Shown here in pieces: positions 1-8,398 of a DNA stretch of 27,269 bases. Source of the DNA: a virus. A program made the translations under genes and the position numbers. Each line of letters begins with the position of its first letter. Position 1 is the first letter of the stretch. The notes beneath the pieces were generated by a model that saw nothing but the letters and a program-made list of their open reading frames with translations, was not told the DNA's origin and ran no database searches. The stretch lies in IMG/VR virus record IMGVR_UViG_3300009002_000033, positions 1 to 27,269 of that record; one strand, written 5' to 3'.

Positions 1-1692
1 AATATATTCATTATCGTCAGGTGCCGCAATCGATACTGGAAACTGTAACTGTTGATTAATAGAAACTTTGGCGGCTGATAGTTTTGACTTAATGTATGTA
101 GTGTTTTCACCACTAAGATCGTTTAATACCATATAGTTTGCCGCATCATTATATCTTTGACTGACAACAAAGTCAACTATTTTATTAAGGTCAGTAGCAG
201 ATGTTGTAAGAGGATTTGAAAGCAACTTGTTTATAACACTGATCAAAGTCGGTGCTGTAGGCGTAAATCTTTGTTGCAGTCTAACATTCGATCTTGATGA
301 GAGAACAGCGGGAGAAGATTCGTCTACAAGAGATAGGACATTTGATCTTCTGAATGCCTGTTTAAAGTTACCAGTATTTGTGGCAAAGTATCCTGAAATA
401 ATAGTATTAATAGAATCTTGTACGGCATTTAAAGTTAAGTCTGTGAGTTTTGGGTTGAACTGAAAGAACGTATCCATTTCAACAAATGTTTGAACAGGAT
501 CTATAAATCTAATATTGAAAGATACAATAGACAGTTGTGTTGCTAGATCTCGTATTGCTTGTTTTGTTGTGGCAATAGTTTCTGTAGTAACATCACTCTC
601 AAACAATATTGATATGTATACAGCACCAAACTCAGGATCTACTGCCACTTCTCCACCCCATGAAGCAATGTCTTGTATGAGAGTAGAATAACTCTGAAGT
701 ATAAGTGATGAGTAATCTTCTGCCGTGACCATACGGTTTTGAGTAGCATATCTGAAAGGCGCATTCTTACGAATAGATTCTATGCTTTCTTTCTCTTCAC
801 CACCAATAGAGTTCACATATGTCACAACATTAATATCAGAAGTTATGTTTCCTGATGTGAACTGTGCTGAAGGAACAAACACACTAGCACCATTAGCAAC
901 AGCACCTTTTACTGATAGGTATTCAACTTCAATACGATTACCAGCACTAGGAGCAACACCGAATGTTACACCATCACCAAAAGATAGTTCGAAGTATCCG
1001 TTAGGAGATTCTTTTAGAATATAGATTGTTGAGTTGGCACTAAGAGTGGTAGCACTTTTAATGTTTTGATATGTAGTAAAGTCTGTTGACGTAGCACTTG
1101 TGAATACTTTTATCGTAACAGTATCCGCATCAGCCGTTCCATCTGGAATAACATAAACAGGGTTATCTTCGTATTCTCCAACTAGGAATGTTTTTGTTTT
1201 CAGTGTACCTTCAAAGATTGGAATACGATTTGATCCAGCGTTTGTTTTAAACTCATAGAAACCTGTGCCATCATCTGTAGCAGAAAAGTTTTCTACATTC
1301 TGGAAGCTGTATGTCGCATCATCTACACTTGAAGTGAATTTGGTGTATGCTGGTAGAGTAATAGTTTGCTCACGGGCAACAGCGGTTGAGTTCAAAGTAA
1401 GTCTAACCTTTGCCTGAGATGATGTATCAGTGTCTGGCACATATCCTATACCTTCTGATAGGGAAACAACTGAACTTCTTAACTGTGCAGTCGGAAGGTA
1501 TGATTCATTAAGAGCAAAGTTTGCTATAAGAGCATTGAGATGTGTGTTGTAGGCTAGAACATCAAGGATGTTTGAAAGACCTGATGCCTCAAAGTTATAA
1601 TCTTTAAACTCATCTTTATTAGCAAGATAATCTTTTAAATTACTCTTGATATTGTTAAAGTCTAAGGCTGATGATTTAATCGTTGTTGCCAT
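1..1692 (-). CDS. 6: Baseplate wedge subunit gp6 (C-terminus beyond window edge)
   Basis: Reading leftwards from an ATG at 1692, the frame stays open for 564 codons to the window edge, so the 3' end is missing. The translation starts MATTIKSSALDFNNIKSNL and continues with a region around residues 40-60 containing LAYNTHLNALIANFALNESYLPT in essence, the conserved N-terminal signature of T4 gp6-like wedge proteins. A baseplate_J-like middle part follows (FGVAPSAGNRIEVEYL; later ENAPFRYATQNRMVTAEDY-like residues near 290). gp6 forms the inner iris of the baseplate wedge with gp7, gp25 and gp53. The gene starts one base after the gp25 stop, so the two are co-translated. T4 gp6 has 660 residues, so roughly 100 should be missing here. 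The family assignment comes from remembered signature and context; the open frame is directly visible. Confidence 0.93.
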   Translation of the reverse strand, partial: MATTIKSSALDFNNIKSNLKDYLANKDEFKDYNFEASGLSNILDVLAYNTHLNALIANFALNESYLPTAQLRSSVVSLSEGIGYVPDTDTSSQAKVRLTLNSTAVAREQTITLPAYTKFTSSVDDATYSFQNVENFSATDDGTGFYEFKTNAGSNRIPIFEGTLKTKTFLVGEYEDNPVYVIPDGTADADTVTIKVFTSATSTDFTTYQNIKSATTLSANSTIYILKESPNGYFELSFGDGVTFGVAPSAGNRIEVEYLSVKGAVANGASVFVPSAQFTSGNITSDINVVTYVNSIGGEEKESIESIRKNAPFRYATQNRMVTAEDYSSLILQSYSTLIQDIASWGGEVAVDPEFGAVYISILFESDVTTETIATTKQAIRDLATQLSIVSFNIRFIDPVQTFVEMDTFFQFNPKLTDLTLNAVQDSINTIISGYFATNTGNFKQAFRRSNVLSLVDESSPAVLSSRSNVRLQQRFTPTAPTLISVINKLLSNPLTTSATDLNKIVDFVVSQRYNDAANYMVLNDLSGENTTYIKSKLSAAKVSINQQLQFPVSIAAPDDNEYI

Positions 1693-1693
1693 G

Positions 1694-2140
1694 TTATCTT
1701 AACCTTGATAGGGAAGTCGTGAACGTCACAACTTCTTCTGTGTTTACAATTTGAAACTCTATTGTTATTGATATAGAGTTTCTTTCTTCTTGATAATTTA
1801 CATCAATAGCCCTAATAATTGCTCTTGGTTCATAGGCATTTATAGCTCTGACTATATTTTCACGTGCATCATCTTCAATATCGTCATCGGCTAATTCGAA
1901 TAGTAGTGCTCTTATATTTCCACCAAAGAAAGGCTCGAATGGCTTCTCAAAGAAGTTAGTCATAACAAGATTTTTTACTGACTGCTTAACAGCCGCCGCT
2001 TCTTTCTTAGTGAATATTTCGCCATTAGGTTTAGCAGTAAAAGATAAATCAATATCTTTATACTCAGACTTTCTACTTACTATTAAAGCAGACTTACTGA
2101 GGTTGCCATCCTCTCTTGATAATACTCTATTGGTTGCCAT
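1694..2140 (-). CDS. 25: Baseplate wedge subunit gp25 (GPW/gp25 family)
   Basis: This 148-residue protein has the full gp25 layout. The hallmark is in the middle, NFFEKPFEPFFGG followed by IRALLFELADD, and then an acidic helix and the RAINAYEPRAI segment near residues 103-113. T4 gp25 is 132 residues. It sits at the junction of the wedge, tube and sheath and primes sheath polymerisation; related proteins occur in type VI secretion baseplates (TssE). The ATG at 2140 is preceded by AGAGAAG at SD distance. A perfect late promoter lies 22 bases upstream of it, overlapping the stop of the spike gene, so gp25 and gp6 can be transcribed independently of the longer hub operon. Confidence 0.95.
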   Translation of the reverse strand: MATNRVLSREDGNLSKSALIVSRKSEYKDIDLSFTAKPNGEIFTKKEAAAVKQSVKNLVMTNFFEKPFEPFFGGNIRALLFELADDDIEDDARENIVRAINAYEPRAIIRAIDVNYQEERNSISITIEFQIVNTEEVVTFTTSLSRLR

Positions 2141-2162
2141 AAGTTCTTCTCTATTTTACCTT

Positions 2163-2170
2163 TATTTATA
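2163..2170 (-). promoter_or_regulatory. T4-type late promoter for genes 25-6
   Basis: Read on the minus strand this is TATAAATA, a perfect match to the T4 late-promoter -10 element recognised by gp55. It ends 22 bases before the gp25 ATG, which predicts a start near 2157 and a leader of about 17 bases containing AGAGAAG. The element overlaps the stop codon (2166-2168) of the upstream spike gene. Confidence 0.8.
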
Positions 2171-4616
2171 CGATTTTTGCGAAGGAAACATTAAAACCAT
2201 TACTCCAAGTTCCAGCATCATCTGCACCCGCTTGTCTCCATTCACTCTCATCATAGTGAATAAATGTTGAATAGCCACCAATACCGGGGCGAACACCACG
2301 TGCCTTTGCGTTTCTGACCAGTATCCTAATGTAACGTTGATACAAGATCTTATTCTGTGAAGGATTGATACGAACCCCGTCAAGCAGTAAGAAGTGATCT
2401 GCCGCTTCACCAACAGGATGATTATTAGTCCCACTATCTCTTTTCGCTCTACCACCATTTGATGTTATCTGTGCTGTGTAACCTTCACCAAGCTCTCTCA
2501 CTGCTTCAGCAATGGAGTCTACTATTCTTTGATCAGGCCAGTGTATTCTATCATTTCCTCTAGCGTGGGTAACAACATTGTCAGTTGGTGGTATAGCAGA
2601 TTTATTTCTTGCACGTTCCTCTAAAGTCTCTGTGGTTTCTAATAGACATTCGATAAACTCACCTTCAGATAACAACTGTCTATTATATTCAGTAGATATT
2701 TTTCTTCTGAATGTGCCTGTCCACTGATCATCAATGTCTGGCATGACTATGATTAGTCTTGAACTCAATACAACCTGATCACCTACACACTCTAAAGTGT
2801 CATAAGATAGGATCATCTCATCGAAGAAACTAACGTCCTTTAAGTATTCTGCAATATCAAATAAGTCTAGGTTATTTGGCTTACCGCTTTTATCGATTGC
2901 TTTATAGACTACGGCTTTTCCTTTAGCCTTTAGATCATTTATACTATCAGGTGTTATTATTTCCGAAGCACTTGGTCTATAGACGCCCTCAGATACTACT
3001 AGGTTGACACCTCTAAATCTTTCATTGTTAGTCTGTATTTTTTTAAGTATAAGTGAATGAGCATACAAGTTCTTAGCAATATCTCTTTTCACTGAAAGAG
3101 ACTTTATAAACTTAAGGTTTGTAGGGTCATCAGATCCTAAAAACTTGGCTATAGTAATATTGTCAGACAACTTAGTCTTGATTGTAATATCACCTTGTCT
3201 TAAAGGATTATACTTATCTTCAGGTACAATACTTAGAGAGGATATTTTGGTTATAAATGTTGCGGAAATCTCTGGTGAGTAAATGTTTGCTGGCATATTA
3301 CTTAACACAGGAGTAGATTCCTGTCTTACCGTTCTACCAGTTCTCTCTGGTAACGGGTTGTTATAATCAGAACAAATGATATCTTCTTTTAATAGTTGCC
3401 CCACAAACTGAGCATTACCAGAGTTAACAACATCTCTTAACTTTGATCTGGCCTGTCCTGTTGTCATATAACCATTAGACACGCCACTATAGTCATTGGA
3501 CTTATCAATGAAGTTCTTAATGTAGTCACCCTTGTCAATGATTACCTTACGAATACCGCCAGCGGCCTTTAACAAATATGTAAGAACCTTGGTTGAGGTT
3601 GGCGTTGTGATAGAAGGAGTTGCCGTATTTGTAATAGCCGCACCAGCCGACCCCGTAGCATTTTCAGCATAAGGCTGAGATCTAGTTGATCTTGATGTTT
3701 CAGCAACGCCATTCAAATCTCCATGAAATGTAGGAGCCTCAACACCTTGATCAAAGATAGCACCATTACCCACAAAGTTCATTGCAGTGCCGCCTATAAC
3801 CCCTGTGCCGCCTTGTAGTGTCATGTTGTTAGCAGAGGCAGTGAAGTTATCGGTAGACATATTAAGATAGTCTTCTGATGTAACGTCCATCGTTCCACTT
3901 GAAAACAAACCAACGTTGCCATTGATGTTATAATCCAGATTACCTTTGACGTTGTGTTGATGACCACCCAAGAATAAATCTGTAACCAAGCCAGTAGAGT
4001 ATGTTGTTATCGGTCCTGTTACAGATGACTGTGATCCATTACCTACGTGCTTTTCTTCAGACCCTCTTATAGTTTCAACCTTATTACCGTTCACTTTAAC
4101 ATTATAGTCTAGGCAATCAACATTGAACTCTCCGACAACTTTAATGTTTAGGTTTCCCTTATAGACTAGTTGTGCGTCTCCCTCAACGATAACTTCATTA
4201 GAGCCGCCAATGACTTCTACTTTTCTTTTCTTGGTGCTAATAAGAATACTTCCATCAGGAGTAAGTTCAATACCACTACCTTCTGAATGCTTGATAAGAA
4301 TACGTTCATTACCATCAGTGTCATCTACTTCCCATATATGACCCTTTTCTGATTTAGATACTTGGTTCTTACCATAAACAGAAGAAACTTTATTACCCGT
4401 TTCCAACTCAACGTCATCATACTGAGCGAAAAACTCTAGGTCATTTCTGGCAACGCCTCTTGCTTCCTTGGAAATATTGCTTGAAAAGAAGTAGTCTGTC
4501 TCTGGATACTGACCAGTAGGATCTTCTGGACGATTTTTAGATTTACTTGAAACTCTAGCATCTATAAATTCCTGAGGAATTCCTGAAAGGTTATTTGAAT
4601 ATTTACCATACGCCAT
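2166..4616 (-). CDS. gp5-like baseplate spike with C-terminal M15-type peptidase domain
   Basis: This 816-residue protein begins with about 110 residues of low similarity to anything I recognise. Residues of roughly 110-310 are repetitive, rich in V, G and N with an eight-residue rhythm (VEVIGGSNEVIVEG, LNIKVVGEFNV, DYNINGNVGLF). That is the pattern of the gp5C/VgrG triple-stranded beta-helix that punctures the outer membrane. The C-terminus (about 680-816) has a zinc-peptidase signature of the M15 (D-Ala-D-Ala carboxypeptidase/endolysin) type: NNHPVGEAAD with H733 and D740, then GIGGYSTFIHYD with H787. The H-x6-D spacing and the final FxHxD fit that family. The N-terminal OB fold and lysozyme of T4 gp5 are absent here and lie in the gene at 6111. 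A role in piercing and trimming the host wall is inferred. The middle part (about 340-680) is unassigned. Confidence 0.75.
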   Translation of the reverse strand: MAYGKYSNNLSGIPQEFIDARVSSKSKNRPEDPTGQYPETDYFFSSNISKEARGVARNDLEFFAQYDDVELETGNKVSSVYGKNQVSKSEKGHIWEVDDTDGNERILIKHSEGSGIELTPDGSILISTKKRKVEVIGGSNEVIVEGDAQLVYKGNLNIKVVGEFNVDCLDYNVKVNGNKVETIRGSEEKHVGNGSQSSVTGPITTYSTGLVTDLFLGGHQHNVKGNLDYNINGNVGLFSSGTMDVTSEDYLNMSTDNFTASANNMTLQGGTGVIGGTAMNFVGNGAIFDQGVEAPTFHGDLNGVAETSRSTRSQPYAENATGSAGAAITNTATPSITTPTSTKVLTYLLKAAGGIRKVIIDKGDYIKNFIDKSNDYSGVSNGYMTTGQARSKLRDVVNSGNAQFVGQLLKEDIICSDYNNPLPERTGRTVRQESTPVLSNMPANIYSPEISATFITKISSLSIVPEDKYNPLRQGDITIKTKLSDNITIAKFLGSDDPTNLKFIKSLSVKRDIAKNLYAHSLILKKIQTNNERFRGVNLVVSEGVYRPSASEIITPDSINDLKAKGKAVVYKAIDKSGKPNNLDLFDIAEYLKDVSFFDEMILSYDTLECVGDQVVLSSRLIIVMPDIDDQWTGTFRRKISTEYNRQLLSEGEFIECLLETTETLEERARNKSAIPPTDNVVTHARGNDRIHWPDQRIVDSIAEAVRELGEGYTAQITSNGGRAKRDSGTNNHPVGEAADHFLLLDGVRINPSQNKILYQRYIRILVRNAKARGVRPGIGGYSTFIHYDESEWRQAGADDAGTWSNGFNVSFAKIV

Positions 4617-4617
4617 A

Positions 4618-6111
4618 TTAGTTTCCTACATATCCATCTACCAGTTGTTTTTGCGTCAAAGGTGCAGTCGTATTGGGATTATAATCTTTTATATTCTCTT
4701 TACCAAATACATTCTTTACATTAAGAGATACGTTCCACCAAGGAGATTCAGTGGTTCTTATAATATCATGAATCCCAAATACCTGAACCCCCGGCTTGAC
4801 ATTAAATATGCTCTGAAACATCTTTCGAATAGTATTCATCTGTGCAGTACTAGCCATATAGTTTGGTTCTTCAAGAGCAATCAATATACTTCTCTCTGAA
4901 TGATCTGGCACACCACTATAGTAAAATCCTGTTCCTTTTATATCTACTGGTCTTCCTCTGAAAAGCACACCAGCATAGTTGATGTAATAGTGTGGCTCGA
5001 ACCCTTGATCATATTTATCAACGTATAACTGATGCCATTCTTCAACTGTCGTTGTGCTACCATCGACTGTGGCAAAGGCTTCTACTATAACTTCAGTAAC
5101 TTCTCTGGTCATATTAGCAAGTTCAGTTTCTAGTTCACTTATGTCTGCTATAGGATCAAATATCTTTGAGTTAATATCTGTAGTTGCTTCACGCCACACA
5201 TTGTTGTAGTCATCGGTTCTTTTACTTGGTATATGCACTGAAACTGCGGCTGGTTCTAAAACTGTGGATGCTCTATTGTCTATTTTCAATATAACATTTT
5301 TTAAATCAGCATCAGACTTATCAGAATATTTTTTTAATATTTTAACAGCATTATCAATATTACCATTATTTTTTGATGTGACAATATCTTTTACATCTTC
5401 AGGTGGAACGTTATATGTAACGTCACCCTTTTTTGCTACTGAGTTTAAAAGAACTTCAGTTGATTGAAAAGTTGTCTCTACCAAGTTTTCTATTGTGCCA
5501 TTAAATCCAGAAGAAGAGTTATTCAGTACTTTAGATCTAGAGTTGTTTTGATTTGAAATGGCATTGATTACTTTATTACTTGTGCCTTTTTTAGTATTTA
5601 ATACGTCCCCTAACACGTTGTCCAAAATATCATCTCTGGCAAGTTCTGTTGATACATTATTACCGACAATAGTTTTTACCTCACTAGATGAAGAGGTTGT
5701 TGTGGATTTAACAACTTCAGCCAAGGCTTCTGGGAACGGAGCACTAACAGCCACGTCAAGAAAACCATCCGAAGACAATCGACTATCTCCTGTGATTGTA
5801 GTCAAATCTGTCTCATCAGATCCCACATCTTTTATTAGATCAGACGATTTAGCACTTGGATCTAATTTGACAACACCTAAAGACTTTTGTATCTGATCTG
5901 GCACAGATCCTTCGACACCAGACACGATATCTCTATCGGCACTGGCTAAAGATTGAAACCCACCAGAGGTTGTATTATCAGGTTTATACTTAAAACTAAC
6001 AGAAGTATCATAAATTTCTCTCAGTTCTCTTGTAGCACTACTAGAAGATTGCTGGCCTAATAGTCTACTTAAAGCATTCATACCATCTTGTAATAAATCT
6101 TTAGAGGACAT
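4618..6111 (-). CDS. Baseplate hub protein with degenerate N-acetylmuramoyl-L-alanine amidase fold
   Basis: This 497-residue protein lies between the OB-lysozyme and spike genes, with a TAATG overlap upstream and one base between it and the spike start. Residues 1-335 are rich in S, T, D and K, look extended or coiled, and match nothing I know. Residues of about 338-470 align by eye with T7 lysozyme/Amidase_2 proteins: VIVEAFAT against IFVHCSAT, EEWHQLY against the QWH helix, PHYYINYAGVLFRGRP against GYHFIIKRDGTVEAGR, STAQMNTIRKMFQSIF against TPAQMQSLRSLL, and FGIHDI against the GHxD loop. The zinc ligands are missing: the first His is E344, the second is I447 and no Cys follows. The catalytic Tyr position is P373. 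It is probably a non-catalytic, wall-binding or structural module. The fold is an inference from alignment; its hub location is inferred from context. Confidence 0.6.
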   Translation of the reverse strand: MSSKDLLQDGMNALSRLLGQQSSSSATRELREIYDTSVSFKYKPDNTTSGGFQSLASADRDIVSGVEGSVPDQIQKSLGVVKLDPSAKSSDLIKDVGSDETDLTTITGDSRLSSDGFLDVAVSAPFPEALAEVVKSTTTSSSSEVKTIVGNNVSTELARDDILDNVLGDVLNTKKGTSNKVINAISNQNNSRSKVLNNSSSGFNGTIENLVETTFQSTEVLLNSVAKKGDVTYNVPPEDVKDIVTSKNNGNIDNAVKILKKYSDKSDADLKNVILKIDNRASTVLEPAAVSVHIPSKRTDDYNNVWREATTDINSKIFDPIADISELETELANMTREVTEVIVEAFATVDGSTTTVEEWHQLYVDKYDQGFEPHYYINYAGVLFRGRPVDIKGTGFYYSGVPDHSERSILIALEEPNYMASTAQMNTIRKMFQSIFNVKPGVQVFGIHDIIRTTESPWWNVSLNVKNVFGKENIKDYNPNTTAPLTQKQLVDGYVGN

Positions 6112-7049
6112 TATCTAGCTCCTGACGATAAGTTAGAAGATAAAGAAGCTATCAAAGTTGCTTTGTATTCATCATAAGCCGCTCTAGCCGCCAACGGTCT
6201 TGATCTACCACTATTATTACTATAGTTTGCTGGATCTGCTCTTTCAAATATGTGAAAGAAGTGGAATGTGGAATTTCTATCATCCTTATCTCCATCAAAG
6301 TTAGTTATATTCATCTCATTACTTAAATGATTCCAACAATCATGTGGTACGCCTGTCTTCATATCATATATTAAAAACTTTAACTGTAGAAAAAGATCGT
6401 AGGGATCTTCGTTTAAGTCAGAAGCATATGCCTCAACTCTTTGCCATCTACCCACTGCCGTGTTCCATTGAGCAATACCTCTAGAGTCTTCTGAGCCAGC
6501 CGAAACAGCTTTAGGATCAAAGTTGCTTTCTATTTCTAGGTTACCGCAAACACCAGCCGCTGATTTTATTGGAAGGCCGTTACTAATCAAAAAGTCCATG
6601 ACCAAAACTCTTAACTGTCTTATTTCAGCACTACCATTTTCATACATCTGACGTTGTTGTTCAGATACTGTGACACCTTCTTTACCAATGTTTCTAGAAT
6701 CAAGAAGATTTACTCTTCCAGATTCAGCCGCCGCTTTTACTTGAGAAGAAGAGGGCTGTTCTATATGACTCATAGAACCAATTATCATAGGGTTTTGAGA
6801 AGCTTTACCGTCCAAGAAGATCCCAAATACTAAAGCATTATTCTTCAACTGTGGTATTCTACCTACACCAGATACTCCACCCTCTGTAGTAGGTACGACT
6901 GTTTCAGCCCAAGGTAGAAACTTATCTTCAACTTCTTGAGAGTGTACACCAAATATTCTTACTTGAAATCTACCAGCCTGTTGAGGATCATTACCATTAA
7001 TAACTCTCGCAACAAACCACCTATTATTATCGCCATAGTATTCATTCAT
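6111..7049 (-). CDS. Baseplate hub OB-fold and tail lysozyme protein (gp5 N-terminal half)
   Basis: I start this gene at the ATG at 7049 (MNEYYGDNN), not at an in-frame ATG 21 bases upstream. The 7049 start has GGAG eight bases before it, and it overlaps the upstream TGA by eight bases. The protein then has 312 residues. Residues 8-95 form a gp5/VgrG-type OB domain (WFVARVINGNDPQQAGRFQV, then FGVH and FLPWAE). Residues of about 140-300 match phage tail lysozymes: GVCGNLEIESNFDP with the probable catalytic E174, followed by SRGIAQW and a large helical lobe. T4 gp5 carries the OB fold, lysozyme and spike in one chain that is cleaved during maturation. Here the first two are a separate gene, and the 497-residue gene lies between it and the spike. 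It presumably degrades peptidoglycan locally during DNA entry. Confidence 0.8.
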   Translation of the reverse strand: MNEYYGDNNRWFVARVINGNDPQQAGRFQVRIFGVHSQEVEDKFLPWAETVVPTTEGGVSGVGRIPQLKNNALVFGIFLDGKASQNPMIIGSMSHIEQPSSSQVKAAAESGRVNLLDSRNIGKEGVTVSEQQRQMYENGSAEIRQLRVLVMDFLISNGLPIKSAAGVCGNLEIESNFDPKAVSAGSEDSRGIAQWNTAVGRWQRVEAYASDLNEDPYDLFLQLKFLIYDMKTGVPHDCWNHLSNEMNITNFDGDKDDRNSTFHFFHIFERADPANYSNNSGRSRPLAARAAYDEYKATLIASLSSNLSSGAR

Positions 7050-8397
7050 TAGAAATACTCCGACCAGCAAGTTTACACAGATCTAAAGAAACGTTATGTC
7101 TTCCACCAGCAACATCTAAACAATGGCGTTTAGCCATTATTATGAATCGTCCAGATCTCTTCTCATCAATTTTTCCTCCAACAGCATAGGTTATATCATT
7201 TTTATATACTTCCATGGATATTTGATGCCCAACACAAGCTGCAATATTGCTCGTAGAAAACAATAACCCCGGAACATTTATGTTATATTTGTTTTTTAGC
7301 AAATGTGCAAAAACACTTCTTTTAGTCAATTTTAAAGTTTCACTTCCTTCGTAGGATTCTTGATCAAATCCATTAGCATCATCATAGGGATTGGTGACTA
7401 CTCTAGTATGTATCTTTGAATTAAAATCAGTTATTTTGGATTGATCTATTTTTTTAGGATCTGATATAAACTTACTATCAAAGGCAATAAAGTTTTGATC
7501 TTTTGGAAGTAATTCTTCTTTTATTAACTTACTGAAATGTCTGTTCATATCCTGATGATATTGAATGTGATTTCCCGTAGTTGCATTAATAGATTCGTAC
7601 TGAGACCCCATTCCACCTTCTAGTGCTAGGTTTAAAGTATTCTCTAAGAGACCTGATTCGAAATGTGTTATGTTCGTAGCTTGAGATTCTATGTCATTTT
7701 TATTGACGTTTTCTTGATCGTAAACGAATGGTTTCATATGATTAAAGGATTGAGTATTAATAATAGTTTCAAGATCAGTCAAGTAAAAGTTATCATCTAC
7801 TATAGATGAGTAAAAGAAAAATGGATAGCCATTATCTGTAGACATTTTAGACAATACAGTTTTAATAGCAGTTAGTGGATCTTGATAAGGAACAATGTAT
7901 CTAAAGGTATTTTGTACAGATTTAACTTTGCTTTCAATAATAAGTTCTCTACCAAGTTTATCTTTTACAATATTTTCTATTATTTGCTCACCAGTTCCTG
8001 TGTATGCTTTACTAAACTTGTTTAAGTCGTTATAGAACTTTATATCTTCAACCAAAGATAGTGATACCATTGAAGAGTAATCATTAGACTTTACACTATC
8101 AGTAATTTCCTCTACAACAAAAGTTTTAGTTATTATATTCGAAGATTGATCTGGAGTTACAAAATCTAATACTATTCTTTCAGTTCCATTAATGTCTGCT
8201 ACTCTGTAGATATCTTGATCGTCTTGAAGAATAATATTTCCACTTAAAAACCCATTTGCTAAGTTTTCATATATATTCATTTCAACAACAATGCCAGATC
8301 CAGAGTTTCTGGAAATTATTAATGGCTCACTGAATCGTTCAGACTCTATTCTAATACTAATTAACTTTAGTTGTTCTGCTGATACTATATCTGACAT
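7042..8397 (-). CDS. Putative baseplate hub protein, gp27-like
   Basis: This 451-residue protein has a beta-rich N-terminus (LKLISIRIESERFSEPLI, then IYENLANGFLSGNIIL and FVVEEITD). Such an N-terminus is typical of gp27/gpD-like hub proteins, which form the trimeric ring joining the tail tube to the spike. The middle (SKMSTDNGYPFFFYSS, FYLTDLETII) resembles the second tube-like domain of the same family. T4 gp27 is 391 residues. The gene lies directly upstream of the OB-lysozyme gene, which fits gp27-gp5 complex formation, and one base separates its ATG from the gp53 stop. Sequence identity to T4 gp27 is not something I can confirm by eye, so the call rests on architecture, length and order. 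Confidence 0.6.
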   Translation of the reverse strand: MSDIVSAEQLKLISIRIESERFSEPLIISRNSGSGIVVEMNIYENLANGFLSGNIILQDDQDIYRVADINGTERIVLDFVTPDQSSNIITKTFVVEEITDSVKSNDYSSMVSLSLVEDIKFYNDLNKFSKAYTGTGEQIIENIVKDKLGRELIIESKVKSVQNTFRYIVPYQDPLTAIKTVLSKMSTDNGYPFFFYSSIVDDNFYLTDLETIINTQSFNHMKPFVYDQENVNKNDIESQATNITHFESGLLENTLNLALEGGMGSQYESINATTGNHIQYHQDMNRHFSKLIKEELLPKDQNFIAFDSKFISDPKKIDQSKITDFNSKIHTRVVTNPYDDANGFDQESYEGSETLKLTKRSVFAHLLKNKYNINVPGLLFSTSNIAACVGHQISMEVYKNDITYAVGGKIDEKRSGRFIIMAKRHCLDVAGGRHNVSLDLCKLAGRSISNE

Positions 8398-8398
8398 A

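Noticed and set aside
7050-7070. Seven-codon longer N-terminus (MLVGVFL) for the OB-lysozyme gene
   Set aside because: The GGAG site is placed for the 7049 ATG, and the extra residues lie within the coding end of the upstream gene.
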